From assembly GCF_003351345.1 (NCBI RefSeq), contig NZ_QQTO01000012.1:124001-188000 (forward strand): 64,000 nt of DNA, written 5' to 3'. A model generated the notes under the pieces. It worked only from the letters and a program-made list of their open reading frames with translations. It had not been told where the DNA came from and did no database searches. Shown piece by piece: positions 55,116 to 63,769 of the stretch (the first letter of the stretch is position 1; every line of letters begins with the position of its first letter). Origin of the DNA: Allobosea caraganae. GTDB lineage: Bacteria > Pseudomonadota > Alphaproteobacteria > Rhizobiales > Beijerinckiaceae. The translations under genes and the position numbers were made by a program.

Positions 55116-55652
55116 TCAGGCATGGAGGGCCGAAGGCGCGCGCTGCAGCGCCTTGACGGCGGAGACGCGGGCCTGCGGCAGCATCGGGAAGGTGACGAGC
55201 GAGATCTCCCAGAGATCGACGCGCTGGAGCCGGCGCAGGCCGGTGCGCGGCTCGGTGCGGGCGCGCTCGGCCTTGAAGCCGATCGAGAGCCCGTCGACCG
55301 CGCCCTCACGCATCAGCGCGTGGATCTCGCGCGCCCGGCCGACGGCGAGCGAGAGCTGGCCGCGCACAAAGAGCCCGCGCGAATCCTCGTGCAGCGAGAC
55401 CCAGCGGCCGATCGGCTCGGCCGGATCATGCTGCCAGAGCAGCTTGATGCCAGCCGGCCCACGCCGGGTCAGGCTCTCGCGGAAGGCGCCGGGCTCGACC
55501 ACGTCCTTGCCGAGATCGGCGACGCTGAACAGGCTGGCATAGCCCTCGAACAGCCCGCCGGGATGAATGCGCGCCGGCGGCAGTGCCAGCAGCTTGGTCT
55601 CGCGCGCGAAGGGCGATGCTGCTCCTCGGCCAGGAATGAAGCCGCTTGTCAT
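55116..55652 (-). CDS. GTA g4-like prohead protease
   Basis: 178 aa, HK97 prohead protease family. FEGYASLFSVADLGKDVVEPGAF, LLWQHDPAEPIGRW (catalytic His), REGAVDGLSIGFKAERA (catalytic Ser) and LWEISLVTFPMLPQARV are visible. ATG 55652 overlaps the stop of the preceding small gene by ATGA, so a longer frame reading is not used. Confidence 0.94.
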   Translation of the reverse strand: MTSGFIPGRGAASPFARETKLLALPPARIHPGGLFEGYASLFSVADLGKDVVEPGAFRESLTRRGPAGIKLLWQHDPAEPIGRWVSLHEDSRGLFVRGQLSLAVGRAREIHALMREGAVDGLSIGFKAERARTEPRTGLRRLQRVDLWEISLVTFPMLPQARVSAVKALQRAPSALHA

Positions 55653-55834
55653 CGGCCGCCTCCCTTGCCCTTGCGGCCCTTGCCCGCCGCGTTGCCTTCC
55701 AGCTTCGCCAGATTGCGGATGAAGCGGCCGAAGGTCTCGGTCGTGGCCAGGCCAACGCGCCCCGGCTTCGGCGTCTTTGCTCCGGCAGAGCCGGCAGCGC
55801 TCGCCGCCGGCTTCCGTCCCCCCGGTGTCGTCAT
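55649..55834 (-). CDS. Small basic protein between GTA g3 and g4
   Basis: 61 aa, MTTPGGRKPAASAAGSAG at the start and a Lys/Gly tail, with a central amphipathic segment ETFGRFIRNLAKLEGN. It is coupled by ATGA to both neighbours (55649-55652 and 55831-55834), which supports real translation. No family is recognised. Confidence 0.7.
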   Translation of the reverse strand: MTTPGGRKPAASAAGSAGAKTPKPGRVGLATTETFGRFIRNLAKLEGNAAGKGRKGKGGGR

Positions 55835-56031
55835 GCATCCTCTCCCTCGTGGCGGGTGTTGAAGCGGTTGAGCTCGCGCACGAAATCGTCGAAGCGCCGG
55901 TTGGCGGCGGTCAGCTCGCGCAGCATGAAATAGGCGAAGGCAGAGGCGCAGGCGGCCCAGAGCAGCAGGCCGAGATGGCCGACATCGCCGCGTCCGACCA
56001 TCGCCGTGACGACCTGTTCGACAGGGTTCAT
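55831..56031 (-). CDS. Small membrane protein in the g3.5 position of the GTA cluster
   Basis: 66 aa. One transmembrane helix near residues 19-38 (HLGLLLWAACASAFAYFML) is followed by a charged helix (RRFDDFVRELNRFNTRHEGE). ATGA overlaps with the portal gene (56028-56031) and with the next small gene. It is a positional match to g3.5-like membrane proteins of GTAs. Confidence 0.75.
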   Translation of the reverse strand: MNPVEQVVTAMVGRGDVGHLGLLLWAACASAFAYFMLRELTAANRRFDDFVRELNRFNTRHEGEDA

Positions 56032-57215
56032 GATTCCACCTCCGTGGTTGACGCGAAGAGGCGGCCGTAGCCGACCGCCTCGCGCTTCTCGTCCTCGCTG
56101 AGGAAGGACGCGGCGCTGAGGCGCCGCCAGAGCGATTCCCGCTCCTCGGCCAGCGCCTCGATGGCATCGAGATCAGGTTCGAGCGTCAGCTCGTCGCCGA
56201 AGGCCGGGCCGAGCCATTGCGCCAGCGACTGCGCGGTGCGGCGCACCAGCGGGATCGCCGTCTGGCGCCAGAAGGCGCGGTTGGCCTCGGCATAGTTGGC
56301 GAAGGTGTTGTCACCAGGCAGGCCGAGCAGCAGCGGCGGCACGCCGAAGGCGAGCGCGATCTCGCGCGCCGCCATGCTCTTGGCCGCGACGAAATCGAGC
56401 TCGGCTGGGGTCAGCGAGAGCGGCTTCCAGTCGAGCCCGCCTTCGAGCAGCAGCGGCCTTCCGGCATTGCGGGCGCCCTGAAAACTGTCCTCCAGCTCCT
56501 GCTTAAGCCGCTCGAACTGGGCCTCGGTCAGGCTCGCGCCGTCGGGCCCGTCATAGACCAGCGCACCGGAGGGTCTCGCCGCATTGTCGAGCAGCGCCTT
56601 GTGCCAGTTGCTGGCGGCGTTGTGGATGTCGAGCGGGCAGGCCGCCGCCTCGATCGGCGAGAGCCCATAGTGATCATCGACCGGGTGGAACAGCGTCAGG
56701 TGCAGGATCGGCGGCAGCCCCTCCTCGTCCTGCCGGAAGCGGATGGTCTCGGCGCCGACGGTGTAGTCATAGGCCTCCGGCCAGCCGTCGCGGCCCGGCA
56801 CCAGCCGCATCCGGTCGGGCCTGAGAGCATAAAGCTCGCGCGGCTCGTGCCCGATGCTGGCGGCCTCGACATAGGCGTTGCCGGCGACGAGCAGGTGGCC
56901 ATAGAGCATCTCGCGGAAGGCGATGCCGCCCTGGCGCGGATTGGGCCGGTCGATCAGCGCCAGTGCCGGATGCTCCGGCATCTCGCGGCCGCCGACCTTG
57001 GCGACGAGCGGCGTCTGCGCCGCCGCCTCGGCGACCAGCCTGACGCAGCGATGCACGATCGGATTGCGCTCATAACCTTCGCGCGCCAGCGCCGCGTAGT
57101 CGCGCGGCGTCCAGACCGGTCGCCCGGCCTCGTGCAGCGCGATCAGCGGCCCGACGCGCGAGCGCTTCTGATCCGGCGCGGCGATGCCGCGCAGGTTGCG
57201 TAGGAAGTTGAACAT
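56028..57215 (-). CDS. GTA g3-like portal protein
   Basis: 395 aa, HK97-type portal: YERNPIVHRCVRLVAEAAAQTPLVAKVGG, GHLLVAGNAYVEAASIGHEPRELYALRPDRM, YGLSPIEAAACPLDIHNAASNWHKALLDNAARPSGAL and FGVPPLLLGLPGDNTFANYAEANRAFWRQT. ATG 57215 is used; TTG 57218 is in frame just before it. Confidence 0.95.
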   Translation of the reverse strand: MFNFLRNLRGIAAPDQKRSRVGPLIALHEAGRPVWTPRDYAALAREGYERNPIVHRCVRLVAEAAAQTPLVAKVGGREMPEHPALALIDRPNPRQGGIAFREMLYGHLLVAGNAYVEAASIGHEPRELYALRPDRMRLVPGRDGWPEAYDYTVGAETIRFRQDEEGLPPILHLTLFHPVDDHYGLSPIEAAACPLDIHNAASNWHKALLDNAARPSGALVYDGPDGASLTEAQFERLKQELEDSFQGARNAGRPLLLEGGLDWKPLSLTPAELDFVAAKSMAAREIALAFGVPPLLLGLPGDNTFANYAEANRAFWRQTAIPLVRRTAQSLAQWLGPAFGDELTLEPDLDAIEALAEERESLWRRLSAASFLSEDEKREAVGYGRLFASTTEVES

Positions 57216-57262
57216 CAAGGTCTCGCTGTTGGGCGTTGGAAGCTGTTGTGCGGACGGCGGGG

Positions 57263-58642
57263 CTACATCCCCCTCACCCGCGGCCGTCCCTTCGGCTGGA
57301 GCATCAGATGCGTCAGCGCCCAGACCAGCGCGTCGAGCCTATCCGGCGAGCGGCCAGAGCTCAGCCCGCCCGGGCCAAAGTCGCACATCTCGTCCTCGAG
57401 CGCCGGGAAGCGGCCGGCATGGCGCACGCGGCCCTGCGCATAGAGCGCCGCCACCGGCTCGGCCCGCAGGTACTTGCCGCGCGTCGCCCGGACGGCGGTG
57501 ACCGGCACGGAGGCATCGACCTCGCGGATGACGCTCGTCGCCATCTCGCCGCCCTGGTTGACCTCAACCACGAGCGCATCGGCCTCATGGCGCCGGTAGA
57601 GCGCAACTGCCTTCGCCGCCCATTCATGCGGACGCGCGCCGGAGATCGTGCCATCCTCCAGCACATGGCCGATGCCGTCTTGATCGATGCCGGCCACCAC
57701 CAGCCCGCAGGAATCCGCCCGTTGCGAGGACGAGGCCGGCGGATCGACCGCCACGACGATCCGCGCCAGCCCTGATGCGGCCGGCTCGCGGCAGCTCTCG
57801 ATCATTGCCCGCGTCCAGAGCGCATCGGCACTTTCCTCGACGATCTCGCCATCGAGTTCCTGCCGGCCGAGCCGCGTGCCGCCATAGGCCTCCGTGACGC
57901 TGCGGATGAAGTCCGGCGCGAGGTTGAAGCGGTTCGCCGCCGTCGCCGCGCGGCTGACCGCGACGCGTGGATCGTCCAGCAGGCGCTTGATCAGCGGCAG
58001 CGGGCGCGGCGTCGTGGTCACGACCTGGCGCGGCCTGTCGCCGAGGCGCAGTCCGAATTGCAGCATGTCCCAGCACTCCTGAAGGTTTGGCCATTTCGCC
58101 AGCTCGTCGGACCAGGCGGCGCCGAACTGCGGGCCGCGCAGCCCTTCCGGGTCCTCGGCCGAGAAGGCCTGCGCAATCGAGCCGTTGCCCCATTCGAGCC
58201 GGCGCCGCGAGGGCGACCAGCTCGGCCGTTCGGAGCGAAGATGGATCGCAAGCAGCCCGGAGATGCCCTCGATCATCACATCGCGGACCTGCCCTTGCGT
58301 TTCGCCCACGAGGGCGATGCGGCCGGTGGGGGCGTTGGCGAAAGGCGGCAAGCCCAAGGCCATTCCCCTCACCCATTCCGCGCCCGTTCGGGTCTTGCCG
58401 GCCCCGCGCCCGCCCAGCACCAGCCAGATGAACCAGGGCGGAGACCGGCGCGCCTTCTGGTCCGGCCGTGCCCAGACCGTCCACTCCTGCCGGAGCGTCT
58501 CAAGCAACTCCGCCGGAAGCTCGGGCAGCAGCCGCTTCAGCAGCCGCACCTGCGTCCTCGGCGATAAGGCGCTCCATGCGTCGTGCCAGCTCGGCACGAA
58601 GCTCGGCAGCGCGTCGCAATCCGGCGGCAGGATCGGCGTCAT
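57263..58642 (-). CDS. GTA g2-like terminase large subunit
   Basis: 459 aa. ATPase: Walker A-like GGRGAGKTRTG near residue 78; Walker B region near FGAAWSDELAKWP. RNase H-like nuclease: first acidic site in IVVAVDPPASSSQRADSCGLVVAG, last in SPDRLDALVWALTHLM. It packages DNA into capsids. The frame overlaps the g1-like gene by 143 bases; no later plausible start keeps the conserved N-terminal segment. Confidence 0.94.
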   Translation of the reverse strand: MTPILPPDCDALPSFVPSWHDAWSALSPRTQVRLLKRLLPELPAELLETLRQEWTVWARPDQKARRSPPWFIWLVLGGRGAGKTRTGAEWVRGMALGLPPFANAPTGRIALVGETQGQVRDVMIEGISGLLAIHLRSERPSWSPSRRRLEWGNGSIAQAFSAEDPEGLRGPQFGAAWSDELAKWPNLQECWDMLQFGLRLGDRPRQVVTTTPRPLPLIKRLLDDPRVAVSRAATAANRFNLAPDFIRSVTEAYGGTRLGRQELDGEIVEESADALWTRAMIESCREPAASGLARIVVAVDPPASSSQRADSCGLVVAGIDQDGIGHVLEDGTISGARPHEWAAKAVALYRRHEADALVVEVNQGGEMATSVIREVDASVPVTAVRATRGKYLRAEPVAALYAQGRVRHAGRFPALEDEMCDFGPGGLSSGRSPDRLDALVWALTHLMLQPKGRPRVRGM

Positions 58643-58904
58643 CGGCGGCTTTCACTCCCTGGCTTGCGGTCGCCGCTTCCAGCGCCAGCAATTCGCGGAC
58701 GGTGCGGGCGAGCGTCGCCAGCGCCTTGGCGTCGCTCTCGCTCGCCGCCGCACCCTTGGGCAGCTCGGCGAGATGCGCCTCATGCGCCGCGAGTTGACGC
58801 TTGGCAGCGCGCCAGAGCTTGTCGACCACGGCCTTCCGGCTCGCAGGCATGCGCCCGCCCCTCGCGGCCGGCACAGCCGGCGCGTCGTCATCGTCTTCGG
58901 ACAT
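58500..58904 (-). CDS. GTA g1-like small terminase candidate
   Basis: 134 aa. It starts with an acidic patch (MSEDDDDAP), then a helical region MPASRKAVVDKLWRAAKRQLAAHEAHLAELPKGA and DAKALATLARTVRELLALE, and an Ala-rich end. The position upstream of g2 and the helical composition fit TerS-like g1. ATG 58904 has GAGG 7 bases upstream. It overlaps g2 by 143 bases. Confidence 0.7.
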   Translation of the reverse strand: MSEDDDDAPAVPAARGGRMPASRKAVVDKLWRAAKRQLAAHEAHLAELPKGAAASESDAKALATLARTVRELLALEAATASQGVKAADDADPAAGLRRAAELRAELARRMERLIAEDAGAAAEAAAARASGGVA

Positions 58905-58930
58905 GGAAAATCCTCGCATCGGAAACGCGA

Positions 58931-58959
58931 AAGCCGCCGGCTGGAGAGCGCGGCGGCTT
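58931..58959 (-). terminator. Hairpin in the leader of the GTA cluster, possible attenuator
   Basis: AAGCCGCCG and CGGCGGCTT form a 9-bp stem, followed on the minus strand by TTCGCGTTTCC, 27 bases before the g1 ATG. It could attenuate the cluster or end an upstream transcript. The tract is not a full T-run. Confidence 0.4.
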
Positions 58960-59126
58960 CGGTTCAGGTCACATTTCGTGAGCGTTCCTGATGTCTACCC
59001 GATCAGCGCCACGAAGTCAAGGATTAATTTCCTATTTTAATCTGACGTTCTCTCGTGTTGTGAAAGCGACCCACGGTCGTTCTGATAGAGCCAACAGGCT
59101 GCGGTATAAGCGTGGTTCAAGCAGAT
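58960..59126. other. AT-richer spacer upstream of the GTA cluster
   Basis: No gene is visible. The run TTAATTTCCTATTTTAATC near 59024-59042 is far more AT-rich than the surroundings and could hold the GTA promoter, but I cannot place -35/-10 boxes with confidence. Confidence 0.35.
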
Positions 59127-59774
59127 TCAGCTTCCGGATGGTGGCGGAGCACCGGAAGTCCCAGCCTCGGCTTTGATAAAAGCCTCTTCAACGATGTTCA
59201 ATACCTCGGCCAGTTTCTGGATGGAACTGGTGTCCATGTGGACTTCGAAAACCTGCCCTATCCAACCAATCGCATACGTACGTTCGTATAGCGATTGTAT
59301 CGACAAGCCGCCGGCTGCTGAGAAAACACCAATGCCTCTATAGTCTTGTTTTTGTTCGTGTTGTCTGATCGCAGCGGGCGATTTGTATATTTCGCCCGCA
59401 TGGGCCACAGCATTCCGGGTGTTGTCAGCATTGGGAAAGTATCGATCGAAGAGAGATTTCGCTTCGCGCAATTTTTTTCCGTCCACGTAACGCGTGCGCG
59501 GACAGCGATATATGTACTCGCGCAGCGCCTCTAGACTATTTTTGAAGTGGAAGAGGCTTAACGCACCTTGCTTCGCAGCGATAATCCGAAATTTAATAAA
59601 TACACCACCGAACACTCCAACACTTGGCGGCCCTCCGCCCCGCTCTAGAAGCTCAAAAAGCTGGACCGTTTCGACAAACTCATCAAGAAAGCGCTGTAGA
59701 TTCAGCCGGTTTGCCGAGACACAATCACAAAATGCATCTTCGTCCACTGACTTGACATTGTGGGTTTCTGACAT
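59127..59774 (-). CDS. Hypothetical protein with HEPN-like RxxxxH motif
   Basis: 215 aa, largely helical. RNAVAH at residues 120-125 matches the HEPN nuclease motif R-N-x3-H. Upstream helices read FHFKNSLEALREYIYR and LREAKSLFDRYF. No known family beyond this is recognised. Base composition is lower in GC than the neighbours, and AT-rich spacers flank it, so transfer is likely. It has no obvious partner antitoxin. The HEPN assignment is inference from one motif. Confidence 0.6.
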   Translation of the reverse strand: MSETHNVKSVDEDAFCDCVSANRLNLQRFLDEFVETVQLFELLERGGGPPSVGVFGGVFIKFRIIAAKQGALSLFHFKNSLEALREYIYRCPRTRYVDGKKLREAKSLFDRYFPNADNTRNAVAHAGEIYKSPAAIRQHEQKQDYRGIGVFSAAGGLSIQSLYERTYAIGWIGQVFEVHMDTSSIQKLAEVLNIVEEAFIKAEAGTSGAPPPSGS

Positions 59775-59860
59775 GCGCTCAGCGCCTGAGTTCGACTAGA
59801 AGCACACCGACATGAGAAAAACTCAGACAAGACTACCAATTGCAGGCAAGCCTGAGAAAC

Positions 59861-60442
59861 TCAAACCTCCTCCTTCTCCACCCATTTGAAGGCGGCAGAC
59901 GGCACATACTGCTCCATCCGGTCGAGCAGGGTCGCCGGCTCGGTATCGGTGATCGCCATGGCGCGGTGGTTCTGCTTGAGGAACCCGGCCTCGACCGTGT
60001 TGTCGAGGAAGCTCGCGAGCGGGTCGTAGAAGCCGGCGATGTTGAGGAAGGCCAGCGGCTTGGTGTGGATGCCGAGCTGGCCCCAGGTCCAGACCTCGAA
60101 CAACTCCTCGAAGGTGCCGATGCCGCCGGGCATGGCGATGAAGCCGTCCGAGAGCTCGGCCATCCGCGCCTTGCGGGTGTGCATGGTATCAACCACTTCG
60201 AGTTCGCTCAGCCCGTTATGGCCGATCTCCTTCTCGCGGAGCGCGCGCGGGATGATGCCATGCACCCTGCCGCCCGCCGCCAGCGCCGCATTGGCGACGA
60301 TGCCCATCAGGCCGACGGCGCCGCCGCCATAGACCAGCGTCAGTCCGCGCTTCGCGATCTCGACGCCCATTGCGGTGGCGCCGGCCGCGTAGACCGGATC
60401 ATTGCCGGGATTCGAACCGCAGAAGACACAGACCGATTTCAT
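59861..60442 (-). CDS. LOG-family protein (cytokinin riboside 5'-monophosphate phosphoribohydrolase-like)
   Basis: 193 aa, TIGR00730 family. [15 protein letters not shown] at the start, [19 protein letters not shown], and the catalytic signature [20 protein letters not shown] near residue 104, with [13 protein letters not shown] before it. It releases base from nucleoside monophosphates; the natural substrate in bacteria is often unclear. ATGA overlap with the peptidase gene at 60439-60442. Confidence 0.95.
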   Translation of the reverse strand: MKSVCVFCGSNPGNDPVYAAGATAMGVEIAKRGLTLVYGGGAVGLMGIVANAALAAGGRVHGIIPRALREKEIGHNGLSELEVVDTMHTRKARMAELSDGFIAMPGGIGTFEELFEVWTWGQLGIHTKPLAFLNIAGFYDPLASFLDNTVEAGFLKQNHRAMAITDTEPATLLDRMEQYVPSAAFKWVEKEEV

Positions 60443-61821
60443 GCGCCGAGAACCTGCAGGATGCGGGCCCAGGAACGCTGGCCCTTGTGGAAGGAGGAGA
60501 GATCATACTTCTCATTCGGCGAATGCACGCGGTCGTCGTCGAGGCCGAAGCCGACGAGCAGCGTGTCCATGCCGAGGAGGCTCTTGAAATCGGCCGCCAC
60601 GGGGATCGAGCCGCCGGAGCCGATCGTGATGGCCTTGCGGCCCCATTCCTCGGTCAGCGCGGCCTGCGCCTTGAGCAGGGCCGGCGAATCGACGGGTACC
60701 GCGATGGCCGGCGAGGCGCCATGGGCGATGAATTCGGCGCTGATGTCGTCCGGCAGGCGCTCGCGCACGAATTGCTGGAAGGCGGCGGCGATCTTGTGCG
60801 GGTCCTGCTTGCCGACGAGGCGGAAGGAGACCTTGGCCGAGGCTTTTGAGGCGATCACCGTCTTGGTGCCCTCGCCGGTATAGCCGCCCCAGATGCCGTT
60901 GACGTCGCAGGTCGGGCGCGACTGGATCTGCTCCAGCAGCATGCGGCCCTTCTCGCCGATCGAGTGCTTGAGGCCGATCTGGCCGAGGAACTCGGCCTCG
61001 GTCAGCCCGAGATCGGCCCAATCGGCCTTTTGCGAATTGGTCGGCTCCTCGACGCCGTCATAGAAGCCGGGGATCGTGATCCGGCCGGTCTCGTCCTTGA
61101 ACTGCGCGATGATGCCGGCGAGCACATGGATCGGGTTCGCCGCCGCGCCGCCGAACAGGCCGGAATGCAGGTCGCGGTCGGCGCAGGTGATCGTGACTTC
61201 CTGATAGACCATGCCGCGCAGCGAGGCGGTGATCGCCGGGGTCTCGCGGTCCCACATGCCGGTGTCGCAGATCAGCGCGAGATCGGCCTTCAGCTCCTCG
61301 GCGTTGGCCTTGACGAAACCGGGCAGGTTGGCCGAGCCCGACTCCTCCTCGCCCTCGACGATGATGGTGAGGCTGACCGGCAGGTCGCCGGTCTCGGCCA
61401 GCGTCGCGCGCAGGGCCTCGACGAACGTCATGACCTGGCCCTTGTCGTCGCAGGCGCCGCGGCCGGTGATGACCTTGCGGCCGGGCGCGATCTCCTTGAC
61501 CACCGGCTTGAACGGATCGTCCACCCAGAGGTTCAGCGGATCGACCGGCTGGACGTCGTAATGGCCGTAGAACAGCACATGCGGCGCGCCGGGCTTGCGG
61601 CGATGCGCCAGCACGACCGGCTGGCCGCCGGTCTCGCGCAGCGAGGCTTCGAAGCCGAGCGATTCGAGATCGGCCCGCAGCCATTCCGCCGCGCGGCGGG
61701 TGTCGGCGTTATAGGCCGGGTCGGTCCCGATCGAGGGGATTTCGATCCAGGTCGACAGGCGCGCCAGCGACGCATCGAGATCGGCGTCGAGCCGGGAGAG
61801 GATCGCGGGAAGCTTGGACAT
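60439..61821 (-). CDS. M20-family dipeptidase
   Basis: 460 aa. Zinc-site motifs: [17 protein letters not shown] near residue 88, [18 protein letters not shown] near 122 and [12 protein letters not shown] near 156; dimerisation lobe about 205-370. It cleaves dipeptides or related amides in the cytoplasm; the exact substrate is unknown. The downstream LOG gene is translationally coupled. Confidence 0.94.
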   Translation of the reverse strand: MSKLPAILSRLDADLDASLARLSTWIEIPSIGTDPAYNADTRRAAEWLRADLESLGFEASLRETGGQPVVLAHRRKPGAPHVLFYGHYDVQPVDPLNLWVDDPFKPVVKEIAPGRKVITGRGACDDKGQVMTFVEALRATLAETGDLPVSLTIIVEGEEESGSANLPGFVKANAEELKADLALICDTGMWDRETPAITASLRGMVYQEVTITCADRDLHSGLFGGAAANPIHVLAGIIAQFKDETGRITIPGFYDGVEEPTNSQKADWADLGLTEAEFLGQIGLKHSIGEKGRMLLEQIQSRPTCDVNGIWGGYTGEGTKTVIASKASAKVSFRLVGKQDPHKIAAAFQQFVRERLPDDISAEFIAHGASPAIAVPVDSPALLKAQAALTEEWGRKAITIGSGGSIPVAADFKSLLGMDTLLVGFGLDDDRVHSPNEKYDLSSFHKGQRSWARILQVLGA

Positions 61822-61933
61822 GGCACTGGCTCTCGATAGGCGTTCGGGGAAAAGCTGATTCAGGTGGCGTCATCATGACAAGGGCAACGGGCGGCGTCAG
61901 CCTGCCGCAACGCATGGGGGTTGTGCGACAGGC

Positions 61934-62028
61934 CGTCATTCTCGGGCGGAGCGCAGCACAGACCCGAGAATCTCCTGCCGGACAAAGCTCCGCCTCCAGA
62001 GAGGCTCAGGTCAAGCCCGAGCATGACG
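61934..62028. repeat. Palindromic repeat between herA-like and M20 peptidase genes
   Basis: The left arm CGTCATTCTCGGGC (61934-61947) pairs with GCCCGAGCATGACG (62015-62028) with one mismatch. An inner pair ATTCTCGGG/CCCGAGAAT lies at 61938-61946 and 61963-61971. It is of the dispersed type seen elsewhere in such genomes. It sits in the peptidase upstream region. Confidence 0.7.
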
Positions 62029-62034
62029 CGCGGG

Positions 62035-63615
62035 TCAGCGCTTCCCGCCCATCATCGAGCCCAACACCCCGCGCAGGATCGCCGTCCCCACCTGCCGGCC
62101 GATCGAGGTCGCGGCCGAGCGGGCGGCGGAGGTGATGATCTTCTCGGTCATGCTTTGCGGCAAGGGCCCGCCGCGGCTGCCCGGCCCCGTCTTCGGCCGC
62201 GCACCGCCACTGCCGCCGCCGATCGCATCCTCGAGCCAGCCGCCGATCGTGCCCATCAGGCCGCCGCCGCTATCGCCGCCCTCCGTGGAGGCCTCGACCG
62301 GCGAGCCGTCGCCGTTCAGGCCCTTGCGCTTCATCAGCTCCTCATAGGCCGAGTCACGATCGATCATCGTGTCGTATTTGCCCTTGAAGCCGGAATTGGT
62401 CAGGCACTGCGCCCGCTCCTGCGGCGAGACCGGGCCGACCTGTGCCATGGGCGGGGCGATTTGGGTGCGCTCGACGATGGTCGGCGTGCCCTTGCCTTCC
62501 AGCGTCGAGGTCAGCGCCTCGCCGACGGCGAGCTGGGTGATCGCCTCCTCGGTGCTGAACTTGGGGTTCTGGCGAAAAGTCTCGGCGGCGGCGCGCACGG
62601 CCTTCTGGTCGCGCGGGGTGAAGGCGCGCAGCGCGTGCTGGACGCGGTTGCCGAGCTGGGCCAGCACGGTATCGGGAATGTCGAGCGGGTTCTGCGTGAC
62701 GAAATAGACGCCGACGCCCTTGGAGCGGATCAGCCGCACGACCTGCTCGACCGCGGTCAGCAGCACCTTGGGCGCGCCGTTGAAGAGCAGATGCGCCTCG
62801 TCGAAGAAGAAGACCAGCTTCGGCTTGTCGAGATCGCCGACCTCGGGCAGCTGCTCGAACAGCTCCGAGAGCAGCCAGAGCAGGAAGGTGGCGTAGAGCC
62901 GCGGGTTCGACATCAGCTTGTCGGCAGCCATGATGTTGACGATGCCGCGCCCGTCGCGGTCGGTGCGCATCAGGTCGCTGATCTCGAGCGCCGGCTCGCC
63001 GAAGAACAGGTCGCCCTTCTGGTTCTCCAGCACGAGCAACGCGCGCTGGATGGTGCCGACCGACTGGGCGGTGACGTTGCCGTATTTGGTGGTCAGCTCC
63101 TGCGCGTTCTCGGCGATGAAGGCGAGGATGGCGCGCAGATCCTTCAGGTCTAGCAGCAGCAGCTTCTGCTCGTCGGCGATGCGGAAGGCGATGTTGAGCA
63201 CGCCCTCCTGCGTGTCGTTGAGGTCGAGCAGGCGCGAGAGCAGCAGCGGTCCCATTTCGGAGATGGTGGCGCGCACCGGGTGGCCCTGCTCGCCGAAGAC
63301 GTCCCAGAACACGGTGGTGAACTGGTCCGGCTCGTACTTGATGCCGAGCTCCTTGGCGCGGGCGACGAAGGGCGGCTTGGAATCGCCGGGCGCCGCGATG
63401 CCGGAGAGATCGCCCTTGATGTCGGCGGCGAAGACCGGGACGCCGTTGCGGGCAAAACCCTCGGCCAGCACCTGCAGGGTCACGGTCTTGCCGGTGCCGG
63501 TCGCGCCGGTGATCAGGCCGTGGCGGTTGGCGAGCTTGAGCAGGAGGTTCTCTTCCTTCCAGCTCTTGCCGATCAGGATCGTGCCGTCATCCGCCAAGGA
63601 AACCGTCTGCGCCAT
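62035..63615 (-). CDS. HerA-like helicase/ATPase (DUF853 family)
   Basis: 526 aa. Walker A GATGTGKTVTLQVL near residue 36, family segment VPVFAADIKGDLSGIAAPGD, Walker B KLVFFFDEAHLLFNGAPK near 265, then VYFVTQNPLDIPD and the arginine-finger region GNRVQHALRAFTPRDQKAV. A Gly-rich C-terminal tail is predicted to be disordered. Role in DNA metabolism is assumed from the family. Confidence 0.92.
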   Translation of the reverse strand: MAQTVSLADDGTILIGKSWKEENLLLKLANRHGLITGATGTGKTVTLQVLAEGFARNGVPVFAADIKGDLSGIAAPGDSKPPFVARAKELGIKYEPDQFTTVFWDVFGEQGHPVRATISEMGPLLLSRLLDLNDTQEGVLNIAFRIADEQKLLLLDLKDLRAILAFIAENAQELTTKYGNVTAQSVGTIQRALLVLENQKGDLFFGEPALEISDLMRTDRDGRGIVNIMAADKLMSNPRLYATFLLWLLSELFEQLPEVGDLDKPKLVFFFDEAHLLFNGAPKVLLTAVEQVVRLIRSKGVGVYFVTQNPLDIPDTVLAQLGNRVQHALRAFTPRDQKAVRAAAETFRQNPKFSTEEAITQLAVGEALTSTLEGKGTPTIVERTQIAPPMAQVGPVSPQERAQCLTNSGFKGKYDTMIDRDSAYEELMKRKGLNGDGSPVEASTEGGDSGGGLMGTIGGWLEDAIGGGSGGARPKTGPGSRGGPLPQSMTEKIITSAARSAATSIGRQVGTAILRGVLGSMMGGKR

Positions 63616-63769
63616 GAGAACCGCCTATGCTGTCATCGATTTGCCAGGGGCAAGGGTGTAGCGAAACCGGCCAGCTGGCGGAAGCCCGGACCCGGCTTGA
63701 TTTAGATCGTAAACATGTAAACTATCGCCCGCATCCGCGCCCGGCGCGCCATCAAGAAGGACGAAACCG

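Noticed and set aside
53823..55862. 679-codon plus-strand frame opposite capsid and prohead protease genes
   Set aside because: No recognisable domains; GTA genes on the minus strand explain the region.
42984..58904. Ordinary prophage
   Set aside because: No integrase, repressor, replication, lysis or attachment sites; gene order and small tape-measure protein match a gene transfer agent.
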